Shown here in pieces: positions 8,949-16,570 of a stretch of DNA of 64,000 bases. Position 1 is the first letter of the stretch; each line of letters starts with the position of its first letter. Position numbers and translations under genes: made by a program. This stretch comes from Rhodanobacter thiooxydans (lineage in GTDB: Bacteria; Pseudomonadota; Gammaproteobacteria; Xanthomonadales; Rhodanobacteraceae), in contig NZ_CP127409.1 in the NCBI RefSeq assembly GCF_030291135.1, positions 1,178,001-1,242,000 of the forward strand, given 5' to 3'. The notes below the pieces were generated by a model. The model worked only from the letters and a program-made list of their open reading frames with translations, searched no databases and had not been told where the DNA came from.

Positions 8949-9905
8949 TCACGCGACCAGCTTCATCGCTTCGTCCCAGGCGCGCTGCTTGATCCGCGCG
9001 CCTTGGCCGAACCACGCGGCATCACGACGGTGATCGTTACTGCGCGCGCGCCGGTGGTGGTCGACAAACTCGGTCACGCTGTTGAGCAGACCCCACGCCG
9101 TGCCGCGACTGGACGCCATCAAGGCACCGCGACCACCGCCTTCGTACAGCGAGCGGACGGTGGCAAGCGCCTGCTCGTTGACCACAACGGCCTTGCTCTC
9201 TGGAGCTGCGTAGGTGAGCACCCGACGCAACAAGCCTTCGACCGTATCCGGGTCAACCGGACGATCCACCAGCGCCTTCATGCGCGCGACGAAGCCGTCC
9301 CACGACGACACCGTGATGCCGAGCTGACGCTTGACCGCCTCGGGATCGAAGGCACTGCGATGCGGCACCTTGATCGCACCATTGGCGTTTCCCAGTGCGA
9401 TTTGCAGTGTGTTGTTGCAGACCACGCGGACGCTGGTGAATTGCGCCGTGGTCGCCAGCGTGCCGTCGCAGGCCGTCGCCAGCAGCAGGTAGCCATCAAC
9501 CTTGTCCCGGCCCTTCAGCGTCGTGCTCTGGCCGGTACGCGCCAGCGCCCAGAACTTGCGCCCTTCGCGCAGCACGCCCGCCGTTTCCAGCTCGAAACCG
9601 TTGCAGGCGGTCAGGTCGCGATAGAACTCCAGAATCTCGCCCGGCTGGACGACCTGGAAGCGCTTGCTCACCACAGCCAGCGGCGCCTTGGTGTCGGAGC
9701 GATACAGCACCTTCTGCTCCGGAAAGGCATTGATGACGCCCAGGTTGTTCTTGCCGCTGATGTAACGAACTTCGGATTCCTCGATCTGCCAGTCCATGCC
9801 GGCACTGGTCTTCCAGATCTCGATGGGCTGCTTGGCTTCGAGCTTTTTGCCCAGGCCGTGCCACGGGGTTTCTCCGGCATAGGCCATTGATTGAATCAGA
9901 TGCAT
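8949..9905 (-). CDS. DUF932 phage/plasmid-like protein
   Basis: A 318-residue member of the DUF932 family found in phages, plasmids and integrative elements; function unknown, with a suspected DNA-metabolism role. The N-terminal ETPWHGLGKKL is the family hallmark, and RVVCNNTLQIAL near residue 165 is also typical. ATG 9905 was chosen over upstream in-frame starts because AAGGAG precedes it and because the frame before it crosses a perfect hairpin. It is followed 13 bases later by the GLDMYL-type gene. Confidence 0.8.
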   Translation of the reverse strand: MHLIQSMAYAGETPWHGLGKKLEAKQPIEIWKTSAGMDWQIEESEVRYISGKNNLGVINAFPEQKVLYRSDTKAPLAVVSKRFQVVQPGEILEFYRDLTACNGFELETAGVLREGRKFWALARTGQSTTLKGRDKVDGYLLLATACDGTLATTAQFTSVRVVCNNTLQIALGNANGAIKVPHRSAFDPEAVKRQLGITVSSWDGFVARMKALVDRPVDPDTVEGLLRRVLTYAAPESKAVVVNEQALATVRSLYEGGGRGALMASSRGTAWGLLNSVTEFVDHHRRARSNDHRRDAAWFGQGARIKQRAWDEAMKLVA

Positions 9906-9930
9906 GACGCACTCCTTGAATAGAGGCGCA

Positions 9931-9971
9931 AAAACGCCCCGGCCCCGGCAGTGAGCCGGGGCCGGGGCGTT
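9931..9971 (-). terminator. Strong GC hairpin directly upstream of the DUF932 gene
   Basis: A perfect 17-bp inverted repeat (arms 9933-9949 and 9955-9971, 5-base loop) is followed on the minus strand by a short T run. It sits 25 bases upstream of the DUF932 start and 41 bases after the preceding stop. It looks like an intrinsic terminator, but its position inside a same-strand gene series suggests attenuation or read-through control. Confidence 0.75.
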
Positions 9972-10012
9972 ATGGGCGCAAGAGAGAAAGGAAAGGTTGA
10001 GGTAACGCGCCG

Positions 10013-10378
10013 TCAGGATCGGTCGCTGAAAACATGGCCGCAGTCGCGGCACTGACGGTTGTGCAGGATGTTTCGGTCGATGCTGTTACCCAGACGCGCA
10101 CCGGCCGCGCAGCCAGCGGCGCCACCGACGATGCCCTCGATGACCATGCCGGCAGCCGCACCCAGCAATACCCCGAGGGGGCCACCCAGAAAGCCGGCCT
10201 CTGCGCCGGCCACGGCGGCAGCGACGCCGCCCGTCGTCCCCACGATGGCACCGATGGCACCACCGTAGCGCCGGGCCACACCACGTGTGTCGATGCGGGT
10301 CGAGTGGCATTGGGGGCAGAGTGGCGGGACATTCATGAAGCCATCGCTCCACTCGTCATCCAGCGCGGCTTCAATCAT
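10013..10378 (-). CDS. Zinc-ribbon protein with glycine-rich hydrophobic core
   Basis: A 121-residue protein with a split zinc ribbon: CPQC at residues 21-24 and CRDC at 110-113. Between them lies a glycine-zipper-like hydrophobic stretch (about 38-95) rich in Gly, Ala and Val. The arrangement suggests a membrane hairpin held by a metal site formed from both ends. Its ATG overlaps the stop of the upstream small gene by 8 bases, so the pair is translationally coupled. I do not recognise a named family; function unknown. Confidence 0.6.
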   Translation of the reverse strand: MIEAALDDEWSDGFMNVPPLCPQCHSTRIDTRGVARRYGGAIGAIVGTTGGVAAAVAGAEAGFLGGPLGVLLGAAAGMVIEGIVGGAAGCAAGARLGNSIDRNILHNRQCRDCGHVFSDRS

Positions 10379-10517
10379 CAGCGACCTCCTTCAGGCGACA
10401 AGCCACATACCAACGAAGGCCCCACGACCACAGCACACCAGCCAGGAACAGCACGGCAAAGACGACGAGGCATTCGAGCAGCGGTGGATAGGGGTAACCG
10501 ACCCATGCGTTGTTGAA
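10371..10517 (-). CDS. Small single-pass membrane protein
   Basis: A 48-residue open frame with one clear transmembrane segment (LLECLVVFAVLFLAGVLW, about residues 14-31) and a short basic-acidic tail. ATG 10517 is preferred over an upstream in-frame ATG at 10544 because AGGAG lies eight bases before it. Overlap with the next gene supports its being real. It is the first gene of the leftward series. Function unknown. Confidence 0.5.
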   Translation of the reverse strand, partial: FNNAWVGYPYPPLLECLVVFAVLFLAGVLWSWGLRWYVACRLKEVADD

Positions 10518-11131
10518 CATCACCAGGACTCCTGCGAAGGGAGACATCCACCAGTCAGTCGGATGGATGGAACTGTCGGGATGGCAGCTCGGAAAGGTGG
10601 TGTGGATTCGTGGCTTTTTTATTTCACAAAGAAGCTTAATTGCGGATGGCAACTACTTTCGTCGAACTTCATTGCACTTCGTTGCGTCGAATGCGTCTCT
10701 CTTTGCCAATTCAAATAGTTGAACTAACTCGACAGCCGATTAGGCACCAAGTCGACAAAATCCTGCCAAGAATCTCGTTGCGTCACTATGGTTTCGTTTC
10801 GTCCAGTGGGTTGCGCTTGCATAGCGCCAGACATCATTTGAAGTAACGGAGCGGGTTCATCACCAATCGGCAGGGCCATCATTTCGTGGCAAGTGGCAAT
10901 GGCAATGGAACGGACGGCCTCAAGGTGGCGCCTGTCACTCTCCCGGAGGTGTCCGGCGGGTTGCCTGGCTCGAAGTCGTTTCGGCGCTACTTCCTTGCCG
11001 CTGGTCTGACCTTCAAACGCAGTTCTGGCAAGGGTTTCAGACCTTTCAGCTGAGGCGGGTCAGATTTCTCATCTGGTCGAAACCATGCCTTCGGCCCATC
11101 GTGTCGCCACCTCGACGAAACAGGGAATGCG
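10518..11131. other. AT-richer intergenic control region between divergent element genes
   Basis: About 610 bases without a convincing gene, between the leftward operon and the rightward alpA-like gene. The part from about 10610 to 10860 is clearly richer in A and T than its surroundings and contains short direct repeats. It probably holds promoters for both directions, but no single -35/-10 pair stands out. Confidence 0.5.
10666..10685 (+). repeat. Tandem 10-base direct repeat, flanked by a second short repeat
   Basis: Two adjacent copies, ACTTCATTGC and ACTTCGTTGC, differ at one base. They are flanked by two copies of CGTCGAA (10660-10666 and 10685-10691). This could be a regulator or replication-protein binding site in the control region. 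No binding protein is known. Confidence 0.4.
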
Positions 11132-11503
11132 ATGGCTAAAAAAGATGGTTCCAATTTCACGCTGGAAGGGATTTTCCGGCGGCTTCTCCGCTTCATGGCC
11201 GAGTTCAGCAGCGCACAGCGCATGCTGCGGGAATCCGAAGTGGCGCATCGCACGGGTCTCAGCCCGTCCACGATCCGCAATCGTTGCACGGTTGGTCATT
11301 CCTCGTTTGATCCCGAGTTCCCGCAGCCGCGGGTCTTGGGGAGCGGGAAAAATCGTTCGGCTGTCGGTTGGCTTCAAAGCGAAATCCTCGACTGGATGAA
11401 CACACGCCCCAAGGCCTATTTGACCGACCAACTGAACAACCGTGCAAAGGTGGCGAAAAACGTGCGTGGCCATGCTTCTGACAAGGAGGGATTCATGCTG
11501 TGA
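11132..11503 (+). CDS. AlpA-family helix-turn-helix regulator
   Basis: A 123-residue protein with an AlpA-type winged helix-turn-helix at about residues 30-93: a helix-turn-helix (RESEVAHRTGLSPSTI), then the wing region PQPRVLGSGKNRSAVGW and a closing helix EILDWM. AlpA proteins of P4-like elements control integrase or excision genes. The N- and C-terminal extensions are unrecognised. The start has GGGA seven bases upstream. It is followed by an AT-rich gap and the Gp2-type replication gene on the same strand. Confidence 0.75.
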   Translation: MAKKDGSNFTLEGIFRRLLRFMAEFSSAQRMLRESEVAHRTGLSPSTIRNRCTVGHSSFDPEFPQPRVLGSGKNRSAVGWLQSEILDWMNTRPKAYLTDQLNNRAKVAKNVRGHASDKEGFML

Positions 11504-11625
11504 CGCGTTTTCCGTCAGAGCCGAATTACGGCTTTATATCTAATGGTAATAAAAGGGAGGTGAACAGGAATAACCAATTGGCGACAAGTTAATGGTCAAA
11601 AGCAGATACGGGTTGGAGTAAAGAA

Positions 11626-12870
11626 ATGGTAGGAAAGAAAAGAGGCAAGCCCGCCAAGGTACCGAGTGTCAGCCTGCGGGAGGACATGCGGCGTGGGATA
11701 GAAGCCAGCGAGACGCGCTACCAGATGTACGCCCGGGGCATGGTGCACAAGGCCAACGGCGAATCATCCATCACCGAGGAGATCGACGAACCCGAGCAGC
11801 TGAGGCGCATGGATAGGCTGGTGAAGCGCATTGCAAAGAAAGATGAGAATGCAGTCCATATGGCGACCGGAAAAGGTCTCCTCACTTACGGGCACCTCAC
11901 TCCCATGCTCACGTCACTGGGCAAGGCGGTTCTGGACGTGTGCATGGACACCATCCCCATGATCGAAATGGCGTATCCGGGATGTCGCTTGAAAAACAAG
12001 AATCAAACGGGGATGGTCACGGAATACCATTTTGACGACCCTTACCGGCTGGATGACCTGAAGGTCGTATTCAATCCGTACATCACCATCATGCTGCGCG
12101 CTTGCCAGAAGGCGATGCCGTGGCTTGTGCGGGGCGGTGGTAAGCGTCTGGATCTGAGTGACCAGCGGGCCGTCAAGGCTCTCAGTCATCTGTTGCGCTT
12201 CGTGCGCCGCGTTTGTCGAACCAAAAGGTTCAAGCGTATCCATAACGACTACGAGCATAGCGCACGGGAGAACCTGCGGGCGTGCTGCAAGTTCATGGCG
12301 ACCAAGTTCGCCGACTATTCACGGCTGCTGATCCTCCGCATCGAGCTCTACATCGCGCCGGAGTTCAAGGCCTGGGCCATGACTGACGCGGGTGACCGTT
12401 GCGTTCGTCGGTTTCGTCGAGCTCTGCGCGAGAAGCGGATTGTGCCGGACGTGGTCGCGTGGATTTGCAAGCGCGAATTCGGCTTTCGTCGTGGCATGCA
12501 CTGCCATGTGCTGGTCGCCATGGACGGACACAAGCACAAGCAGGCAGAGATGTATGCCCGCATGATCGGCGAGGCGTGGCAGCGGCGTTTCAGCGACGGC
12601 TATGGAACGTACTTCAACTGCTGGTCTCGGCGTTCGCAGTACTCGCTGAATTGTCTTGGCCTGGTTCATATCAGCGACCGGATGATGCTGCTCGGCCTGC
12701 GCGAGGCGATCCGCTACATCACGAAAACCGATTGCCTTGTAGTCACCGGCTATCCCCGCGATTTGTGGAAGGGCATTGATCGCGGATCGTGGCACGGGGC
12801 GAAGCGTGGGGCGCCGCGTAAGGCCCATCATGATCTCGCTTTGGTCAACGAGATCCTGCGCCATGCCTAG
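11626..12870 (+). CDS. Inovirus Gp2/YfjJ-type HUH replication protein
   Basis: A 414-residue protein matching the YagK/YfjJ C-terminal family, called inovirus-type Gp2. It has the hallmarks of a rolling-circle HUH endonuclease: ILRIELYI (motif 1-like, about 236-243), MHCHVLV with His292 and His294 (motif 2), and RYITK with Tyr364 and Lys367 (motif 3). Such proteins nick one strand and attach through tyrosine to start replication. GGAG lies seven bases before the ATG, after an AT-rich leader (11504-11625). It overlaps by 4 bases, tail to tail, with the unknown gene at 12867. It may let the excised element replicate. Confidence 0.75.
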   Translation: MVGKKRGKPAKVPSVSLREDMRRGIEASETRYQMYARGMVHKANGESSITEEIDEPEQLRRMDRLVKRIAKKDENAVHMATGKGLLTYGHLTPMLTSLGKAVLDVCMDTIPMIEMAYPGCRLKNKNQTGMVTEYHFDDPYRLDDLKVVFNPYITIMLRACQKAMPWLVRGGGKRLDLSDQRAVKALSHLLRFVRRVCRTKRFKRIHNDYEHSARENLRACCKFMATKFADYSRLLILRIELYIAPEFKAWAMTDAGDRCVRRFRRALREKRIVPDVVAWICKREFGFRRGMHCHVLVAMDGHKHKQAEMYARMIGEAWQRRFSDGYGTYFNCWSRRSQYSLNCLGLVHISDRMMLLGLREAIRYITKTDCLVVTGYPRDLWKGIDRGSWHGAKRGAPRKAHHDLALVNEILRHA

Positions 12871-14177
12871 TGACTTCTCTTCGCGTTACCTCTCGGAGCT
12901 TGGCTAGCTGCTTTCAGCTTTTCAAGCTCCGGGATGTAGTACGGCCAAATCACGAACTTGACGACAGCGTGCATCTCCTCTTTCGTGATGAACCCGTATC
13001 TTTCAACCTCGGTATAAAGCTTGTTGACATACTTGGTCAGACGCTTGGCCGGAATTCGGCTGGCGTCGTGATCAACATCACCTGAGAGAAGCTGTTGCCA
13101 GTAGTCCACAGCCAGCAGCACGAGACTAAACCGTTCGCTGATGTAAGAGGTGCCATCGCGATACTTCCAGGCTCGACCTAGGGCATCACCTGAGAGCGGC
13201 GTTGCACTGCTCTTTGGGTTGCTGTCTTTCCGCTCATCGTGCTCTGGATCGAGGAGCTTGTTCGCGAGCCGAGTGTTGGTCTTGTTTGCAAGCTTGTCGT
13301 ATTGGCCAGGTAGGGTCGAAATCCATTCTTGTACCAGCGCGCTAGGCCTTTTGATCCAGTCAGCGACTGCTCGTTGACTGGCAGGGTCGGTGCCTTCGCT
13401 ACCGAAAAAATGTTTGGCTGCGACATACAGCACAAACACCCCGGGGGCACGCGACCGCAGATTGAAGGGGTCATCCTTGTCGCTCCAAGTGGCGGGTGGT
13501 GGTAATGGTTGGTCTTCCTCGGGGACATCTTCAAAAGGGACGTAAGCAGGCAGATCCCACCTCCCCACTGAATCGGAGCCAGTTCTAGCTACCTCGCTTG
13601 TAGGTACCGTGGGTGCAATGGTGGTGTTGGTGGGGTCTGCCAGAAGCTCCATGGCGCGGCGATCCAGAAGCACGTCTCTCCTTTCGATCCTGATGGCATG
13701 CTCGGGTGCTTCAAGGGTCAATGGCCCACGATCAACGGCTGCACCCTCAGGGCACAGGCAAAGAGGCGCTGGCACAAATTCAAGGCCACCTTGCTGTTGA
13801 ATTTTTTCGTTGGATTTGGTCTTCAGTCCACCGGGAAACCAGCGTACATGGGCAAAACTTGCTGCCAGTAGGTATCGTGCGTCCTTCGGCGTCAGTACTA
13901 AGAAGTCGATTTCAGGGCATGGGGTGGGATTGGTGATGACAGGCTTGCCTGTGCGCCTAGCCTCAGTTTCCTTCTGCTGCATCGTGGGTGTCATGCTGTT
14001 GGACACACTCAGCTTTGCACTGCTGGCATAGACTGCTTTCGCCGGCGGCACTGGAACATACAAGCGGATCTTGCTTTCCGCCGCCAATGTCAGAATGCGG
14101 CTTTGCTGGCTCGCATCCGGCGCGGCGTCTACAAGCGGCACTAAGCGGATGGGTTCAGGTGGCTGAGCGTCGCTCAC
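12867..14177 (-). CDS. Unrecognised 436-residue protein coupled to the integrase
   Basis: I recognise no family. The N-terminal half (1-200) is rich in Pro, Ala and Thr, with a possible beta-rich stretch (EIDFLVLTPKDARYLL at about 89-104). A linker with PEEDQPLPPP follows, then a helical C-terminal half from about 235 that is rich in Trp and Lys. No membrane segment, nuclease motif or zinc site is evident. It starts with GTG, preceded by an AGGAAA-type site inside the last codons of the integrase (23-base overlap), so it is probably translated from the integrase message. It converges on the Gp2-type gene. Base composition is less GC-rich than the chromosomal part. Confidence 0.6.
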   Translation of the reverse strand: MSDAQPPEPIRLVPLVDAAPDASQQSRILTLAAESKIRLYVPVPPAKAVYASSAKLSVSNSMTPTMQQKETEARRTGKPVITNPTPCPEIDFLVLTPKDARYLLAASFAHVRWFPGGLKTKSNEKIQQQGGLEFVPAPLCLCPEGAAVDRGPLTLEAPEHAIRIERRDVLLDRRAMELLADPTNTTIAPTVPTSEVARTGSDSVGRWDLPAYVPFEDVPEEDQPLPPPATWSDKDDPFNLRSRAPGVFVLYVAAKHFFGSEGTDPASQRAVADWIKRPSALVQEWISTLPGQYDKLANKTNTRLANKLLDPEHDERKDSNPKSSATPLSGDALGRAWKYRDGTSYISERFSLVLLAVDYWQQLLSGDVDHDASRIPAKRLTKYVNKLYTEVERYGFITKEEMHAVVKFVIWPYYIPELEKLKAASQAPRGNAKRSH

Positions 14178-15384
14178 GGGGTTTCCTGCCTCGGGAAGGC
14201 ATAACGAAGTCCGCCCAAGACTGCATCAGTGGGCGGCGCTGCTCAAGCAGATCGGTGCGATGGTAGGCTGCCTCTACCTTGTTCTGCACGGTATGCGCCA
14301 AGGCTCTTTCCGCCAAGTCACGTGCATACCCCTTCTCGCTGCACCAGTCGCGGAAGCTGGATCGGAAGCCATGCGCAGTGGCCACACGCCCCGGAACGTC
14401 GCTGACGGCCTTAACGCGCCGCAGGAAGGTCGTCAGAACCATGTCCGACAACGGTACGCCTTTGCGCACGGATGGGAACACAAACGTGTGGTGCAGCCCC
14501 TGTTGGTGCTTGAGGAGCGCTAAGGCCTGCTTGGAAAGCGGCACGCGGTGGCTCAGCTTGGCCTTCATTCGCTCCGCAGGCACCGTCCAGAGCTTGCTCC
14601 CCAAGTCCACCTCATCCCACGTCATGTGGCGTACCTCGCCAGAACGGGCAGCCGTCAGGATCACAAACGCCAAGAGCTGGCGCGACACTTCAAGGCTTTG
14701 CGGTAAGTGGTCGGCTACGAACGCGGGAATCAACGCCCAGGGCATCGCAGGCTGGTGCTGTGTGCGAATAGTTTTCCCTTGCTGGAGTGGCAAGAGGTGA
14801 TTCACCACGTCGACTGGATTCGACTGGCAGAAGCCATGTGCCCACCCCCACGCCATGACCGCGTGCAGCCGTTGCTTGACCCGTCCAGCCGTCTCTGCCT
14901 TCTCCAGCCAGATAGGCCGCAGCACATCGGCGATATGACGCGGCTGGATTTGATCCAGCGGCATCGCACCGATCAGTGGAAAGGCGTACTCGGTAAGGGT
15001 ATTGATCCACTGCTTGGAGTGCTTGGTGTTTTTCCAGCCGGGAGCCAGCTGTTGGTGTAATGTCTTTGCCGCTTCTTTGAGTGTGGGCAGGTGAGGCTTG
15101 GCAGCTTCACCGGCTTTGATCTCCAGCGGATCTTGCCCGCGGGCGATCTGCTCGCGCATGAAGCGAGCTTGCTGCGCTGCCTCGGCAATGCTGACCTCGG
15201 GATAGCTGCCCAGCCCGGCGTTACGTCGCTTCTTGCTGACAGGACTGACGTAGCGGAGAACCCACTTGCCTTGGCCCTTGGTGCTGGGGGATGGGTGGAG
15301 CGTTAACCCGGTGACGCCGCCATGTGCAAGCGGAGCGCCTCCAGGTTTGACACTGCGTGCTTTGGTGTCAGTGAGCAGGGCCAT
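14155..15384 (-). CDS. P4-type tyrosine integrase
   Basis: A 409-residue site-specific recombinase with the DUF4102 N-terminal arm-binding domain (about 1-90), a SAM-like core-binding domain (about 100-190) and a catalytic domain. All catalytic residues are visible: Arg247 (AARSGEVRH), a Lys in MKAKLSHR (274-276), His338-x-x-Arg341 (HGFRSS), His364 and Tyr374 (AAYHRT). It should insert and excise the element at an attachment site, probably the palindromic tRNA-Ser-like sequence about 200 bases beyond its start. The unknown gene downstream is coupled to it. Confidence 0.92.
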   Translation of the reverse strand: MALLTDTKARSVKPGGAPLAHGGVTGLTLHPSPSTKGQGKWVLRYVSPVSKKRRNAGLGSYPEVSIAEAAQQARFMREQIARGQDPLEIKAGEAAKPHLPTLKEAAKTLHQQLAPGWKNTKHSKQWINTLTEYAFPLIGAMPLDQIQPRHIADVLRPIWLEKAETAGRVKQRLHAVMAWGWAHGFCQSNPVDVVNHLLPLQQGKTIRTQHQPAMPWALIPAFVADHLPQSLEVSRQLLAFVILTAARSGEVRHMTWDEVDLGSKLWTVPAERMKAKLSHRVPLSKQALALLKHQQGLHHTFVFPSVRKGVPLSDMVLTTFLRRVKAVSDVPGRVATAHGFRSSFRDWCSEKGYARDLAERALAHTVQNKVEAAYHRTDLLEQRRPLMQSWADFVMPSRGRKPRERRSAT

Positions 15385-15834
15385 AGCGGAGGCTTCAGGT
15401 TGAGTATTGGTGTGCCATCCAGTATGCCACGCAAGTATGGATGTGATTGATTTTCGCTGTGGCTCGTTGAGCCATTACCTCAAGTAAACGGCTTAAAATA
15501 AGGGTTTGTGCTAATGTTCTTTGCGAGTGCTTGGGCCTCGTTGTTGCTATAGAAGGCGGTCTCTCTCTCCGCCAGATACGCAAAACGCCCCGAATGGGGC
15601 GTTTTGCGTATCTGGCGGAGAGGTGGTGGACGAACCCTGACGGTGACTCGGAGCGTCCTGCGCCTCGCTCTTCGGGCCAGCGGCTTCGCCGCAATTCCGC
15701 ACGGCCAATCAAGGACCCGTCCCGCACGGGGAGTTTGCGTATCTAGCGGAGGCTTCGACTCCGCGTCTTCGGCGCTGCGCTCAGCCCGCGCGGCTGGGGG
15801 AGCCAATCCGCCGGGTCTCTGGCCCGTGCGGGCA
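15385..15834. other. Junction region between element and chromosome
   Basis: About 450 bases without a gene. From the left it holds the integrase promoter region, which is AT-richer and contains short GTGCCAT/ATGCCAC-type repeats. The long palindrome at 15565-15622 follows, then decayed sequence. A further partial copy of the arm (TTTGCGTATCTAGCGGAGG) lies at 15734-15752. Chromosomal gene lpxH begins its 3' end at 15835. Confidence 0.55.
15565..15622. repeat. 27-bp perfect palindrome with tRNA-Ser 3'-end sequence; candidate att site
   Basis: Two perfect 27-base arms (15565-15591 and 15596-15622) flank the loop GAAT. The outer part reads CTCTCCGCCA, extended to CTCTCTCCGCCA on the left, which is the 3' end of many tRNA-Ser genes. 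The inner part, GATACGCAAAACGCCCC and its complement, would form an intrinsic terminator. No complete tRNA is present on either side. It lies next to the integrase, so it is a likely attachment junction. Confidence 0.6.
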
Positions 15835-16563
15835 TCACCCCACCGCCAATCCGCGCAGCTCCACGCGATCGCCGTCCACCGCCAGCACCGACCCTTGCTC
15901 GTACCAGTCCCCCAGCACGATCCGCTCGGCCGGTTTTCCGTCCAGCTCGAAACGATGGATGGCTGGCCGATGCGTATGCCCGTGGATCAGCCGGGTCACA
16001 CCCGCCTTGCGCATGGTCTCGGCCACGGCACCGGCGTTGACGTCCATGATGCTTTCCATCGTGTTGCCGGTATGTGCCTTGCTGTCCTCGCGCGCCCTGG
16101 CGGCGAACGCGCGGCGGGCCTGCAGCGGCATTGCCAGGATCTGTGCCTGCCACTCGGGCGTGCGCACCTGCCGGCGTACGGCCTGGTAGGCGAGGTCGTC
16201 GGTGCACAGCACGTCGCCGTGCATCAGCAGGGTGCGGCGGCCGTGGATGTCGTGCACGGTGCCGTCGTCGAGCAGGGTCAGGCCGGCGCGTTCGGCGAAC
16301 GCCGGGCCGAGCAGGAAGTCGCGGTTGCCGACCATGAAGTACACCGGTACGCCGGCGTCGCGCACGGCGCGGGTGGCGGCGGCGATGCGCGCGGGCAGCT
16401 CGGCATCGTCGTCGTCGCCGATCCATGCCTCGACCAGGTCGCCGAGGATGTACAGCGCGTCGGCGTGGTGGACTTCGTCGCTGGCCAGGTAGCGCTCGAA
16501 CAGTTTGGTGATCTGCAGGCGGGCAGGATCCAGGTGCAGGTCGGCGATGAACAGGGTGGTCAT
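15835..16563 (-). CDS. lpxH: UDP-2,3-diacylglucosamine hydrolase
   Basis: Lipid A biosynthesis: cleaves UDP-2,3-diacylglucosamine to lipid X and UMP at the inner face of the membrane. The 242-residue protein has the calcineurin-like metallophosphatase motifs: DLHLD (8-12), GDLVE, GNRD, MHGD and HGHTHRP. The start MTTLFIADLHLD fits the family. It lies 7 bases after the stop of the cyclophilin gene on the same strand, so the two are likely co-transcribed. This is the first chromosomal gene next to the element junction. Confidence 0.93.
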   Translation of the reverse strand: MTTLFIADLHLDPARLQITKLFERYLASDEVHHADALYILGDLVEAWIGDDDDAELPARIAAATRAVRDAGVPVYFMVGNRDFLLGPAFAERAGLTLLDDGTVHDIHGRRTLLMHGDVLCTDDLAYQAVRRQVRTPEWQAQILAMPLQARRAFAARAREDSKAHTGNTMESIMDVNAGAVAETMRKAGVTRLIHGHTHRPAIHRFELDGKPAERIVLGDWYEQGSVLAVDGDRVELRGLAVG

Positions 16564-16570
16564 CGCGGCG

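Noticed and set aside
10886..11053. A 55-residue GTG-started frame in the element's control region.
   Set aside because: Composition is plausible, but there is no ribosome site and no recognisable family. It could be a decayed gene end.
15559..15700. A possible complete tRNA-Ser gene at the att-like palindrome.
   Set aside because: Only the 3' end sequence is present. No acceptor 5' half, anticodon arm or variable arm can be folded on either strand.
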